DNA of 64,000 bases from Pseudomonas fulva NBRC 16637 = DSM 17717 (GTDB lineage Bacteria; Pseudomonadota; Gammaproteobacteria; Pseudomonadales; Pseudomonadaceae): assembly GCF_000730565.1 (NCBI RefSeq), contig NZ_BBIQ01000001.1:124001-188000 (forward strand). Direction: 5' to 3'. Positions 39,027 through 47,845 of the stretch are shown piece by piece. The translations under genes were made by a program, and so were the position numbers. The number at the start of each line of letters is the position of its first letter. The stretch's first letter is position 1. Under the pieces are notes generated by a model that had not been told where the DNA came from, did no database searches, and was given only the letters and a program-made list of their open reading frames with translations.

Positions 39027-40454
39027 TCATTTGTGCAGCCAGCTCAGGAAACCGCCTTTCTTGATGGAAGCAGGCTTGTGCAAGAGCAGCGAATCGCGAC
39101 CCTGACGTCGGACGCGTTGCAGTTTGCCCAAGGCGGTCTGCACATCGCCGTGCTGCTGCAGATACGCTTTGACTCGTTGCTTGTCGATGCGATACAGCAG
39201 GCAACTGGTCAAGGTTCTGAACTCCACCAGCGAGTCGTCTTCATCGACGAGCCCGTCGATACCCAGTACTTCACCTGGGCCCATGCGTCCGGCCTCCAGG
39301 CGCTTGCCATCTTCCAGCACCGCCGCTGATACGACACCTCGCCCTATGACCAGCACGTGTTCGGACTGCTTGCCCACCTCCAGGATCGTTGTGTCAGCCA
39401 GGTACTCAACGGCGATCATGTGTTGGCTCAGTGCGTCGCGCTCTTCATCACTCAGCGCGCGGAACACCCGTACTTCGTCCAGCACCTCCCGTTGACGGCT
39501 ACGCGGCGCCGTCGCCAGGTCCTGGTTCCAGATGACCCCGTTCGCTTCCAGGTGCCGATGGGCCAGGTCGAACAACTGGTTGCGCGTAGCGTTCTTGGCG
39601 CTCATATCGGCGATGAAACCGCTGGCTTCGTATTCCACCGAATCGAGCGTCGCGGTTTTCACGGCCACCTTGGGGGCAGGTGAAGGGAGGAGCGCACGGG
39701 TACCGCGCAGCGCCTTTTCCAGCGCATCGAACACTTTGCCAGGGCGCACGCTTGCAGGCACGACCACGCTGATCGACACGCCATGCACATCAGTTGGACG
39801 GCTATGGTTGAGCAAGCGGGCCTTGGCAGCCACGGAGTTCGGAATGACCGCCAGGCTACCGCTGCTGGTGAGCAGCCGCGTGGCACGCCAGTCGATATCC
39901 AGCACCTTGCCCTCCGTGCCATCGATGGAAACGGCGTCACCGATCTGATAGGGCCGCGTGGTGTTGAGCACGATGCCGCTGAACACGTCCGCCAGGGTGC
40001 TCTGCAAGGCCAGGCCGATGACGATGGCCATCACTCCCGATGTGGCCAGCAGCCCTTTGACGGGCAATTGCAGTACATAGCCGGCCGCCGCCACCACCGC
40101 GGCGATGAAGATCAACGCCCCGAGCACATCCTGCAGCAACCGGCCGCCGTGGCTGCCGCGCGCCACCAACAGCAGGCCGAAAACCACCGTGACGGTGCGC
40201 GCGCCAAACAGCCACCATGCGATGGCAAGCACCGTGGCCAGCAAGTTGCGGGCAACGTCGTCGGCCCAGGGCGCGGGCTGTAGCGGGCTCATCCCTGCCG
40301 CCACCAGCACCAGGCTGAAGAGCAGGAACAGCGTCAGCCGCGCGGCTATTCGCCAGGCATGGCGCTGTGCCGGGATCAGCTGCCAAACGATCAAGTCGAG
40401 CAACAACAAGGTGGTGCCGAGCAGCAGTGGGGAGGACTGGATGAACGCCAGCAT
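39027..40454 (-). CDS. MscS-type mechanosensitive channel with C-terminal cyclic-nucleotide-binding-like domain
   Basis: A 475-aa protein: about four to five N-terminal membrane segments (residues 5-150). The MscS pore helix and beta domain run from about residue 150 to 300 (GVMAIVIGLALQSTLADVFSGIVLN, then FAL-like SIDGTEGKVLDIDWRATRL). From about 335 to 455 a Crp-type cNMP-binding-like domain carries GPGEVLGIDGLV. A canonical phosphate-binding Arg is not obvious, so ligand binding is uncertain. The start at 40454 (MLAFIQSSPLLLG) is chosen over 40589. It stands alone, divergent from the hydrolase operon. Confidence 0.88.
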   Translation of the reverse strand: MLAFIQSSPLLLGTTLLLLDLIVWQLIPAQRHAWRIAARLTLFLLFSLVLVAAGMSPLQPAPWADDVARNLLATVLAIAWWLFGARTVTVVFGLLLVARGSHGGRLLQDVLGALIFIAAVVAAAGYVLQLPVKGLLATSGVMAIVIGLALQSTLADVFSGIVLNTTRPYQIGDAVSIDGTEGKVLDIDWRATRLLTSSGSLAVIPNSVAAKARLLNHSRPTDVHGVSISVVVPASVRPGKVFDALEKALRGTRALLPSPAPKVAVKTATLDSVEYEASGFIADMSAKNATRNQLFDLAHRHLEANGVIWNQDLATAPRSRQREVLDEVRVFRALSDEERDALSQHMIAVEYLADTTILEVGKQSEHVLVIGRGVVSAAVLEDGKRLEAGRMGPGEVLGIDGLVDEDDSLVEFRTLTSCLLYRIDKQRVKAYLQQHGDVQTALGKLQRVRRQGRDSLLLHKPASIKKGGFLSWLHK

Positions 40455-40688
40455 GATGGTCTCGGGACAGGGAAGGGCTGCCGGTAGTAATAGAGCAGGT
40501 TCACGCAGGAGGCAATGGGCATGGCGTTGCATAGAACCGGCCCTACAGGGCGCTGAACCATCGTTCATAAAATAGAACGCTAAAGCCAAAAAACGCTATC
40601 TACCGCCGAAAACTGGATGGTTTTAATCTTCTCCCATCAACGCGAAACACCCCACCTACTGCAAATCACGACTACTGGAGCTACCGCC

Positions 40689-41318
40689 ATGACTCAATTC
40701 AAATACAACCGCCTGAACAAAGACGACGCTGCCGTTCTGCTGGTCGATCACCAGGCTGGGTTGCTGTCGCTGGTGCGCGATATCGAGCCCGACACCTTCA
40801 AGAACAATGTGCTGGCCCTGGCGGACCTGGCCAAGTTCTTCAACCTGCCGACCATCCTGACCACCAGCTTCGAGCAAGGCCCCAACGGCCCATTGGTGCC
40901 AGAGCTCAAGGCCCTGTTCCCGGACGCGCCTTACATTGCGCGTCCTGGCCAGATCAACGCCTGGGACAACGAAGACTTCGTCAAGGCGGTGAAAGCCACT
41001 GGCAAGAAGCAGTTGATCATCGCGGGTGTCGTCACCGAAGTGTGCGTGGCCTTCCCGGCCCTGGCCGCCCTGGAGGAAGAATTCGAGGTGTTCGTGGTGA
41101 CCGACGCGTCCGGCACCTTCAATGCCATGACCCGCGATGCCGCCCACGACCGCATGAGCCGTGCTGGCGCGCAGTTGATGACCTGGTTCGGCGTAGCCTG
41201 CGAACTGCATCGTGACTGGCGCAACGACGTCGAGGGCCTGGCCGCACTGTGCTCCAACCATATCCCTGACTACCGCAACCTGATGACCAGCTACAACGCC
41301 TTCAACGCCAGCAAGTAA
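40689..41318 (+). CDS. Isochorismatase-family hydrolase, YcaC-like
   Basis: A 209-aa cysteine hydrolase. The catalytic Asp20 (LLVDHQAG) and Cys119 (VVTEVCVAF) are in the positions of E. coli YcaC, which forms an octamer; the Lys of the triad is in the preceding strand (about 86-113). The substrate is unknown. It is the first gene of a rightward run with a monooxygenase-like protein, an alpha/beta hydrolase and an amidohydrolase. Confidence 0.88.
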   Translation: MTQFKYNRLNKDDAAVLLVDHQAGLLSLVRDIEPDTFKNNVLALADLAKFFNLPTILTTSFEQGPNGPLVPELKALFPDAPYIARPGQINAWDNEDFVKAVKATGKKQLIIAGVVTEVCVAFPALAALEEEFEVFVVTDASGTFNAMTRDAAHDRMSRAGAQLMTWFGVACELHRDWRNDVEGLAALCSNHIPDYRNLMTSYNAFNASK

Positions 41319-41431
41319 CCCCATCGCCGCGGGCACCCCGGCCGGTGCCCGCCGGGCCGCACACCTCGATAACGTTCAGCCCGTCCACTGTTGCCCAGCG
41401 CAAGCGGGCAGGCTCAGCCCAAGGAATGCAG

Positions 41432-41998
41432 ATGAACACCGCCGCCCAAGACAACCGCGACGTGGTTACCCTGGTGATCCAGCACAAGGTCCGCGCCGCG
41501 TCACTGAACGACTACGAAGTGTGGCTCAAGCATGCGGTAGGCACCGCCCGCCGCCAGGCGGGGCACCTGGACGTCAATGTCATTCGACCCGATGAGGGCG
41601 GTCTACACTTCACCACCGTGGTCCGGTTCGCCAACGCCGACCTGTTGCAGGCGTGGGTCAACTCAGCAGAACGCCAGGCGATGGTCCGGGACGTGCTGCC
41701 GCTGCTCGACGGTGGTGACAGCCCTCAGGTCCATGAGGACCCGGAATTCTGGTTCACCCCACCCGGCACCCGCGCCGTACCACCACCGCGTTGGAAACAG
41801 GCGGTGCTGACGTACCTGGTGATCTGCCCGATGACGTTGGTGGTGCCGCACCTGCTGGCCCCGTTATTCGAACGTTTGCCACAACTGGCTGGCCCGGTCA
41901 GAGGCACCCTGATCGGTAACCTGTTCGTCATCTTGCCTGTGGTGTTCTACATCATGCCCTGGATCACCCGCCGTTGCGCCCATTGGCTGCGCGGCTGA
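41432..41998 (+). CDS. Antibiotic biosynthesis monooxygenase (ABM) domain protein with C-terminal membrane segments
   Basis: A 188-aa protein: residues about 15-110 form an ABM ferredoxin-like domain (VVTLVIQHKVRAASLNDYEVW, then TVVRFANADLLQAWVNS). Residues about 128-185 hold two hydrophobic segments (AVLTYLVICPMTLVVPHLLAPL and LIGNLFVILPVVFYIMPWI), so it is tethered to the inner membrane. An AAGGA ribosome-binding site favours the ATG at 41432; one at 41426 is in the same frame. ABM domains bind small aromatic or haem-like ligands; the catalytic role is unknown. Confidence 0.8.
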   Translation: MNTAAQDNRDVVTLVIQHKVRAASLNDYEVWLKHAVGTARRQAGHLDVNVIRPDEGGLHFTTVVRFANADLLQAWVNSAERQAMVRDVLPLLDGGDSPQVHEDPEFWFTPPGTRAVPPPRWKQAVLTYLVICPMTLVVPHLLAPLFERLPQLAGPVRGTLIGNLFVILPVVFYIMPWITRRCAHWLRG

Positions 41999-42035
41999 AC
42001 AAGCCTTTTTCCACGTACCACTAGGAGATACCGAT

Positions 42036-42854
42036 ATGAGCACGTTCCAAACGCGTGATGGCACTTCGATCTATTTCAAGGACTGGGGTACTGGCAAGCC
42101 GGTACTGTTCAGCCATGGTTGGCCGCTGGATGCCGACATGTGGGACACGCAGATGGAGTACCTGGCCAGCCGCGGCTACCGGACCATCGCCTTTGACCGC
42201 CGTGGCTTCGGGCGGTCGAGCCAGCCGTGGACCGGCTACGACTATGACACCTTCGCCGATGACATCGCGCAGTTGATCGAGCACCTGGACCTGCGTGAGG
42301 TCACCCTGGTGGGCTTTTCGATGGGGGGCGGTGATGTCAGCCGCTATATCGGTCGCCACGGTACCGGGCGGGTGGCTGGGCTGGTGCTGCTGGGGGCCGT
42401 CACGCCTGTATTTGGCAAGCGCGCAGACAATCCGGACGGGGTGGACCTGTCGGTGTTCGAAGGGATCGAGGCCGGGCTGCGGGCCGACCGCGCCCAGTTC
42501 ATCGCCGACTTCGCGGCCCCGTTTTACGGGCTGAACCAGGGGCAGCAGGTGTCCCAGGGCGTGCAGACGCAGACCTTGAACATCGCGCTGCTGGCCTCGC
42601 TCAAGGCCACGCTGGACTGCGTGACGGCGTTCTCGCAGACCGATTTCCGGCAGGACCTGGCCAAGGTCGACGTGCCCACCTTGGTGATTCACGGCGACGC
42701 CGACCAGGTCGTGCCCTTCGAAACCACCGGCAAGCGCGCCGCGCAGTTGATCGCCGGCGCCGAGTTGAAAGTGTATGCCGGTGCGCCGCATGGGTTCGCA
42801 GTGACCCATGCGCAACAGCTGAACGAAGATCTGCTGGCGTTTCTCCAGCGCTGA
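42036..42854 (+). CDS. Alpha/beta hydrolase, arylesterase/non-haem haloperoxidase type
   Basis: A 272-aa esterase of the P. fluorescens aryl esterase class. The nucleophile Ser95 is in GFSMGGG, the Asp in HGDADQVVP and the His in GAPHGFAVTH. The N-terminal SHGWPLDADMW gives the oxyanion hole Trp. Members hydrolyse esters and can make peracids. It follows the ABM gene after 37 bp, so they are co-transcribed. The natural substrate is unknown. Confidence 0.9.
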   Translation: MSTFQTRDGTSIYFKDWGTGKPVLFSHGWPLDADMWDTQMEYLASRGYRTIAFDRRGFGRSSQPWTGYDYDTFADDIAQLIEHLDLREVTLVGFSMGGGDVSRYIGRHGTGRVAGLVLLGAVTPVFGKRADNPDGVDLSVFEGIEAGLRADRAQFIADFAAPFYGLNQGQQVSQGVQTQTLNIALLASLKATLDCVTAFSQTDFRQDLAKVDVPTLVIHGDADQVVPFETTGKRAAQLIAGAELKVYAGAPHGFAVTHAQQLNEDLLAFLQR

Positions 42855-42925
42855 GCCAGACAGGCAAGCGGCGTCGCGACGACGCCGCTGCGCCTGACCT
42901 ATGAACTCCATTCCAAGGAGGCCCT

Positions 42926-44767
42926 ATGGACGCCGATCTGATTCTGTTCAACGGCAAGCTGCACACCGTCGACCGCGAGAACCCCAACGCCACCGCCGTG
43001 GCCATCAAGGATGGCCGTTTTATCGCCGTGGGCAGCGATGCCGAGGCCATGGCCCACAAAGGAACGGCCACTCAGATTGTCGACCTGCGCCGGCGCACCG
43101 TCATTCCCGGGCTCAACGACTCGCACCTGCACCTGATCCGCGGGGGCCTCAACTACAACTTGGAGCTGCGCTGGGAAGGGGTGCCGTCGGTGGCCGATGC
43201 CCTGCGCATGCTCAAGGACCAAGCCGCACGTACGCCGACCCCGCAATGGGTCAGGGTGGTGGGTGGCTGGAACGAGTTCCAGTTCGCCGAAAAGCGCATG
43301 CCCACCCTCGAGGAAATCAACCAGGCTGCCCCGGATACCCCGGTGTTCCTGCTGCACCTGTACGACCGGGCGTTGCTCAATCGTACAGCGCTCAAGGCTG
43401 TGGGCTATGACAAGACCACGCCCAATCCGCCTGGCGGGGAAATCCAGCGTGACACGTTCGGCAACCCCACGGGCATGCTGATCGCGCGGCCGAACGCCAT
43501 GATTCTCTACGCCACGCTGGCAAAAGGCCCCAAGCTGCCACTCGAATACCAGGTCAACTCCACGCGCCAGTTCATGCGCGAACTGAACCGATTGGGGCTG
43601 ACCAGCGCCATCGATGCCGGTGGCGGCTACCAGAATTTCCCGGACGATTATTCGGTGATCCAGGAGCTGGCCGACAAGGGTCAACTGACGGTGCGCATCG
43701 CCTACAACCTGTTTACCCAGAAGCCCAAGGAAGAGCTGGACGATTTCCGCAAGTGGACTGCCAGCGTCAAGCTGCACAGTGGCACCGATTTCCTGCGTCA
43801 CAACGGTGCGGGCGAAATGCTGGTGTTCTCGGCGGCTGACTTCGAAGACTTTCTGGAACCGCGCCCGGACCTGCCGCAGACCATGGAGCAAGAACTGGAG
43901 CCGGTGGTGCGGCACTTGGTCGAGCAACGCTGGCCGTTCCGTCTGCATGCGACCTATGACGAGTCGATCACACGCATGCTCGACGTGTTCGAGAAGGTCA
44001 ACCGCGACGTACCGTTCAACGGCTTGCCGTGGTTCTTCGATCATGCCGAAACCATCACGCCCCGTAACATTGAGCGGGTACGCGCCCTGGGTGGCGGCAT
44101 TGCCATTCAGGACCGCATGGCCTTCCAGGGCGAGTATTTCGTCGACCGCTATGGCGCCCAAGCGGCGCAGCAGACACCACCGATCAAGCGCATGCTGGAG
44201 ATGGGGGTGCCGGTAGGGGCGGGCACCGATGCGACCCGCGTGTCCAGCTACAACCCGTGGACTTCGCTGTACTGGCTGGTCAGCGGCAAGACCGTTGGCG
44301 GCATGGCACTGTATCCCGAAGGGTTGAGCCGGGACACGGCCTTGCAGCTGTTCACCCAAGGCAGTGCCTGGTTTTCCAGTGAGCAGGGCAAGAAGGGGCA
44401 GATCAAGGTCGGTCAGCTCGCCGACCTGGCGGCGCTGTCGCAGGATTTCTTCTCGGTGGAGGAAGAGGCGATCAAGGGTATCGAGTCGGTGCTCACCCTG
44501 GTAGACGGCAAGGTCGTATACGGCGCCGCCGAGTTCGACAAGCTGGGGCCACCGCAGGTGCCTGTGTTGCCTGAGTGGTCACCGGTCGCCAAGGTGCCCG
44601 GCCACTGGCGCGTGGGCACCCCCTCGCTGGCAGCCATGGCACACCAGTGCTCGGGCCCGTGCGGTGTCCATGCCCACAGCCATGAAAAGGCCCGGCATTC
44701 CAGCGTGCCGGTCAATGACTTCCAGGGGTTCTGGGGCGCGTTGGGTTGCTCGTGCTTTGCCTTCTAG
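42926..44767 (+). CDS. Amidohydrolase (YtcJ-like), with Cys/His-rich C-terminal tail
   Basis: A 613-aa metal-dependent hydrolase of the amidohydrolase_3 group. The HxH metal pair is His67 and His69 in NDSHLHLI, further metal His in RLHATYDE and FDHAETIT, and the catalytic Asp435 in GTDATR. It starts with an AAGGAGG ribosome-binding site. The last about 45 residues, after VGTPSLAAMAHQ, are unusual: CSGPCGVHAHSHE and a final GCSCF give four Cys and several His, a possible extra metal site. The substrate is unknown. Last gene of the four-gene operon. Confidence 0.88.
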   Translation: MDADLILFNGKLHTVDRENPNATAVAIKDGRFIAVGSDAEAMAHKGTATQIVDLRRRTVIPGLNDSHLHLIRGGLNYNLELRWEGVPSVADALRMLKDQAARTPTPQWVRVVGGWNEFQFAEKRMPTLEEINQAAPDTPVFLLHLYDRALLNRTALKAVGYDKTTPNPPGGEIQRDTFGNPTGMLIARPNAMILYATLAKGPKLPLEYQVNSTRQFMRELNRLGLTSAIDAGGGYQNFPDDYSVIQELADKGQLTVRIAYNLFTQKPKEELDDFRKWTASVKLHSGTDFLRHNGAGEMLVFSAADFEDFLEPRPDLPQTMEQELEPVVRHLVEQRWPFRLHATYDESITRMLDVFEKVNRDVPFNGLPWFFDHAETITPRNIERVRALGGGIAIQDRMAFQGEYFVDRYGAQAAQQTPPIKRMLEMGVPVGAGTDATRVSSYNPWTSLYWLVSGKTVGGMALYPEGLSRDTALQLFTQGSAWFSSEQGKKGQIKVGQLADLAALSQDFFSVEEEAIKGIESVLTLVDGKVVYGAAEFDKLGPPQVPVLPEWSPVAKVPGHWRVGTPSLAAMAHQCSGPCGVHAHSHEKARHSSVPVNDFQGFWGALGCSCFAF

Positions 44768-44856
44768 GCCGAGATGCTGAGGGCTGTGCAGCAACCCGTC
44801 GCAGCCAGCCTGCAAGTACAGCGCAGGCCTCAACCCGCTTAACTCTGTGAAAGCGG

Positions 44857-44903
44857 CCTTGCCGGGGCGACGAACCGACCGCAATGGGCCGCACAGCGGC
44901 CCC
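44857..44903 (-). repeat. REP-like palindromic element, copy 2 (inverted)
   Basis: On the minus strand it reads GGGGCCGC, then GCGGCCCAT and a CGCCCCGG tail, alike to the copy at 23878-23926. With copy 3 (44930-44975) it forms an inverted pair, a BIME-like layout, in the 285-bp gap between the amidohydrolase and LysR genes. Confidence 0.6.
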
Positions 44904-44929
44904 AAGGTTTCAGCTTGGCAGCTCATTTT

Positions 44930-44975
44930 GCCGGGGCCGCTTTGCAGCCCATCGCGATCAGTGAGCGCCCCCATC
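44930..44975 (+). repeat. REP-like palindromic element, copy 3
   Basis: GCCGGGGCCGC, then GCAGCCCATCGCG and a tail ending GCGCCCCC. It is in the opposite orientation to copy 2. The gap holds nothing else I can name. Confidence 0.6.
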
Positions 44976-45052
44976 ACCAGCCGCCCACTCCCCCTGAAAC
45001 TGTAGCGGCGGGACATTTTGGGCGGTGGCCATGGGCGTTGCAGGCTCGAACC

Positions 45053-45964
45053 TCAAGCCATGTCGCAAAGCGCAAATTCATCCGCCAGGTGATCGATCAA
45101 TGCCCGCACCGAAGGCAGCAAGCCGCGTCGTGAGGGGAAGATCGCGTGCACGATGCCACTGCGCGGGTACCAGCCTGGCAGCAACTCCACCAGGCGGCCC
45201 GCTGCCAGGTCGTCACGCACGGCCACCCGTGGCAGGTGCGCAATGCCGATACCCGCCACTACGAAATGGCGCAGGGCGAACAGGTCGTCGGTGACCATGC
45301 GCGGCATGTGCGGTATGACGATGCTCTGGTTGTTGTCACCGTCTCGGGACAGCTCCCAGTGATACTCCCGCTGGGCACTGCCCCAATGCAGGCTGGGCAG
45401 CGTGCCCAGTAGCTGAGGATCGAAACCGTCGGGCAATTGCGCCAGGTGGTGGGGATGGCCTACCAGGCACTGGGTGCTGTCGCTCAGCACCTTCATCACC
45501 ATGTCCGTGTTTTCCAGCGGCGGAAAACGAACACGCAGGGCAATGTCGAAGCCTTCATCCAAGAGATCGACGCGCCGGTTGGTGCTTTCGATGAACAGCT
45601 CCACCTGCGGGTACTTGAGCATGTAGCGCGTCAACATCGGCCCGACCCAAGCGTTGAGCAGGGTGGTCGGGCAACTGATGCGCACCAGCCCTCGTGGTTC
45701 GCTGCGGTTGCGCTCGATGATCTCGGCCGCACCCTCGGCTTCGACGCGCATGGCCAGGCAGCGGTTGTAATAAGCCTGGCCGATCTCGGTCAGTGCGAAG
45801 CGGCGGCTGGTGCGCTGCAGCAAGCGCACGCCCAGACGCTCTTCGAGCTCGGCAATGCGTCGGCTGAGTTTCGACTTGGGCATGTTCAGCGCCCGACCCG
45901 CCGGGGCGAAGCCACCGTGCTCGACCACCTGCGTGAAGTAGTAGAGCGAGTTGAGGTCTTCCAA
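45053..45964 (-). CDS. LysR family regulator
   Basis: A 303-aa LysR-type regulator of the CrgA/PtrR-like branch: MEDLNSLYYFTQVVEHGGF, then an HTH with NMPKSKLSRRIAELEERLGVRLL. It is oriented towards the hydrolase operon and lies 128 bp downstream of the SDR gene on the same strand. It could control either the ycaC-like operon or the SDR-hydrolase pair. The effector is unknown. Confidence 0.88.
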   Translation of the reverse strand: MEDLNSLYYFTQVVEHGGFAPAGRALNMPKSKLSRRIAELEERLGVRLLQRTSRRFALTEIGQAYYNRCLAMRVEAEGAAEIIERNRSEPRGLVRISCPTTLLNAWVGPMLTRYMLKYPQVELFIESTNRRVDLLDEGFDIALRVRFPPLENTDMVMKVLSDSTQCLVGHPHHLAQLPDGFDPQLLGTLPSLHWGSAQREYHWELSRDGDNNQSIVIPHMPRMVTDDLFALRHFVVAGIGIAHLPRVAVRDDLAAGRLVELLPGWYPRSGIVHAIFPSRRGLLPSVRALIDHLADEFALCDMA

Positions 45965-46092
45965 GAATGCGTCTCCACAGAACCCGCCAAGGGCGGCCTG
46001 CGCAGTTTAACGTTCCTGGAAGCTGGATGCCGCATCTGGCGCTTGGGCCGCAGCGCGTGCGTGCTTGCCCTGGCCCGAGCGCCAGTGCAGGT

Positions 46093-46893
46093 TCAGTTCT
46101 GGACGCTTTGCACCGAGCCGCCATCGACCCGCAGGTTGCTGCCATTGATGAACGAAGCCCGCTCCGAAACCAGCAGCGCGATCGCGGCCGCGACCTCTTC
46201 TGGCTTGCCTCGGCGCTTCTGTACGATGCCGGGTCGTTCCTCTTCCAGGAAGCTTTCGATGGCCTCCTCGAAGCTCACGCCTTTCTCTTCGGCGCGCTGC
46301 TTCATCATGCCATCGGTCATGTTGGTTTCAATAAATGCCGGCGATACCGTGTTGCACAGCACCCCATGCGCCGCTTCCTTGTAGGACAGGTTCTTGATGA
46401 ACGCGGCCAGTGCGGCCTTGGCGACGTTGTACACCGCCTCTTCCCAGTAAGGCTGCACGGCATTCTCGGAGGTGATGCACACCAACCGCCCCCAGCCCCG
46501 TTTGCGCATCGCCGGAACGGTGGCCCGCGCCACGCGCACGGCGGTGAAGAAGTCGGTATCCCAGGCTTCCTGGTAATCCTCGTCCTTCATTTCCAGCGGG
46601 TCGCCTTTGGCGCCTGTTACCCCCGTGGTATGCACCACGATATCCACCTGGCCATAACGCTCTTCGGCTTGCCGGACCAAGTTATCCACCTCGTCCTGAC
46701 TGGTCATGTCCGCCGCGATGAGCAAGGGCGCGCCACCCAGCGCCTTGACGGCATCTTCGAGCTTGTCCTGGTCGATGTCAGTCAACACCAGCTTCACACC
46801 TTCCTCGGCGAGGAGGTGGGCAGTGGCCAGGCCAATGCCGCCAGCTGCACCGCTGATCAGGGCCACACGGTTTTTCAAACCTAAATCCATCAA
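46093..46893 (-). CDS. Short-chain dehydrogenase/reductase
   Basis: A 266-aa classical SDR oxidoreductase. The cofactor motif GAAGGIG is at residues 15-21, with an acidic Asp at 39 favouring NAD(H). The catalytic set is Ser142, Tyr155 and Lys159 (YNVAK). Its start codon overlaps the stop of the upstream alpha/beta hydrolase by four bases, so the two are translationally coupled. The substrate is unknown. Confidence 0.92.
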   Translation of the reverse strand: MMDLGLKNRVALISGAAGGIGLATAHLLAEEGVKLVLTDIDQDKLEDAVKALGGAPLLIAADMTSQDEVDNLVRQAEERYGQVDIVVHTTGVTGAKGDPLEMKDEDYQEAWDTDFFTAVRVARATVPAMRKRGWGRLVCITSENAVQPYWEEAVYNVAKAALAAFIKNLSYKEAAHGVLCNTVSPAFIETNMTDGMMKQRAEEKGVSFEEAIESFLEEERPGIVQKRRGKPEEVAAAIALLVSERASFINGSNLRVDGGSVQSVQN

Positions 46894-47666
46894 CGATCTC
46901 CCAGGGAAAGTTCAGCAGCGATTGGTCTTGCGAAATCAAGCATCGGCTCGGCCAATGCCTGAGGGGTCTGGTAAGGCATCAGGTGGCCCGCACCGGGCAG
47001 GGTAAGCAAGGTGCCGTTGGGGAAGTGCGACAAGGTGGTGCGCCGCTGCTCTTGGGCGTCGGGCACCTGCTGGTCATCGGCGCCGCAGATCAGCAGGGCC
47101 GGATAGGGCAGCAGGCCGATGCGATCGCTCCAGTCCTCGCGACTGCCGTGATCGACCCAGGCACGCCAGGCGTCAAGGTTGACGGCCTGGGCGTCGGCGA
47201 TGGCGACTTCGCGCAGCGCATCGGGCAGCCTGTGGTAGCTCGAGTCGTCGACGAAGGCTTCGGCTTGCTCCCGGCTGGCGGTGTAGGCCCGTTGCTGGTC
47301 GCGGTCTTCATCGCTCATCGGCTGGGGGCCGGGAGGCGATGGGGCCACCAGGATCAGGCCCCGAAGGTAGTCCGGGCGACGAGCGGCCAGCACGACCGCG
47401 ACTTTGCCGGTCATCGAGTGGCCAACGAGGATGCAGTGCTTGAGCCCAAGCTCACGGATGCTCGCATCGACCTGATCGGCCATTTCTTCAACGGTATAGC
47501 CGGTGACGGCATTGGCATCGCCGTACCCGGGTGTGTTCAGGGCGATGCAGGCATGCGCTCGGTCTAGGTAAGGGACCGTGGCGGACCATGTTCGGTGCGA
47601 ACCACCCAAAAAATGCATCAACACGAAGGTAACGGGACCGCGGCCTTGCTGGCTGTGTGGGAGCAT
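46890..47666 (-). CDS. Alpha/beta fold hydrolase
   Basis: A 258-aa alpha/beta hydrolase. The nucleophile Ser84 is in VGHSMTGK, an HFLGGSHRTW oxyanion region lies near residue 18, and the C-terminal His in GAGHLMPYQTP completes the triad. It overlaps the SDR gene by four bases. A perfect 24-bp inverted repeat lies 16 bp upstream of the start. The start at 47666 gives a short N-terminus; a slightly earlier non-ATG start is possible. Confidence 0.85.
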   Translation of the reverse strand: MLPHSQQGRGPVTFVLMHFLGGSHRTWSATVPYLDRAHACIALNTPGYGDANAVTGYTVEEMADQVDASIRELGLKHCILVGHSMTGKVAVVLAARRPDYLRGLILVAPSPPGPQPMSDEDRDQQRAYTASREQAEAFVDDSSYHRLPDALREVAIADAQAVNLDAWRAWVDHGSREDWSDRIGLLPYPALLICGADDQQVPDAQEQRRTTLSHFPNGTLLTLPGAGHLMPYQTPQALAEPMLDFARPIAAELSLGDR

Positions 47667-47682
47667 CGAGCACCTGAAATCG

Positions 47683-47706
47683 TTCGCTTTGTAGATGGAA
47701 AGCGAA
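47683..47706 (-). promoter_or_regulatory. Perfect inverted repeat before the hydrolase-SDR pair
   Basis: Arms TTCGCTTT/AAAGCGAA with an 8-bp spacer, ending 16 bp upstream of the hydrolase start. It could be an operator or an RNA hairpin masking the ribosome-binding site. Confidence 0.4.
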
Positions 47707-47780
47707 GCGGCTGGGGAAGTTCATTCAGGCATTGAGGGCGCTGGACAGCCTTGTTTCTGCCGGGGGGCGGGCACCAGGGT

Positions 47781-47840
47781 TCGCCCCTCAACCACTCCCG
47801 GGACGGTACTGCAGGGCCTCAGCCAGGTGCGTCCGGTCAA
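47781..47840. repeat. Left direct repeat of the island (copy of yifB 3' end, attL-like)
   Basis: Sixty bases matching 49091-49150 at 57 positions, with a perfect 45-bp core (47787-47831). On the minus strand it encodes the last yifB codons, so it is a duplicated gene end at the far side of the inserted toxin-antitoxin segment. Confidence 0.85.
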
Positions 47841-47845
47841 GATGG

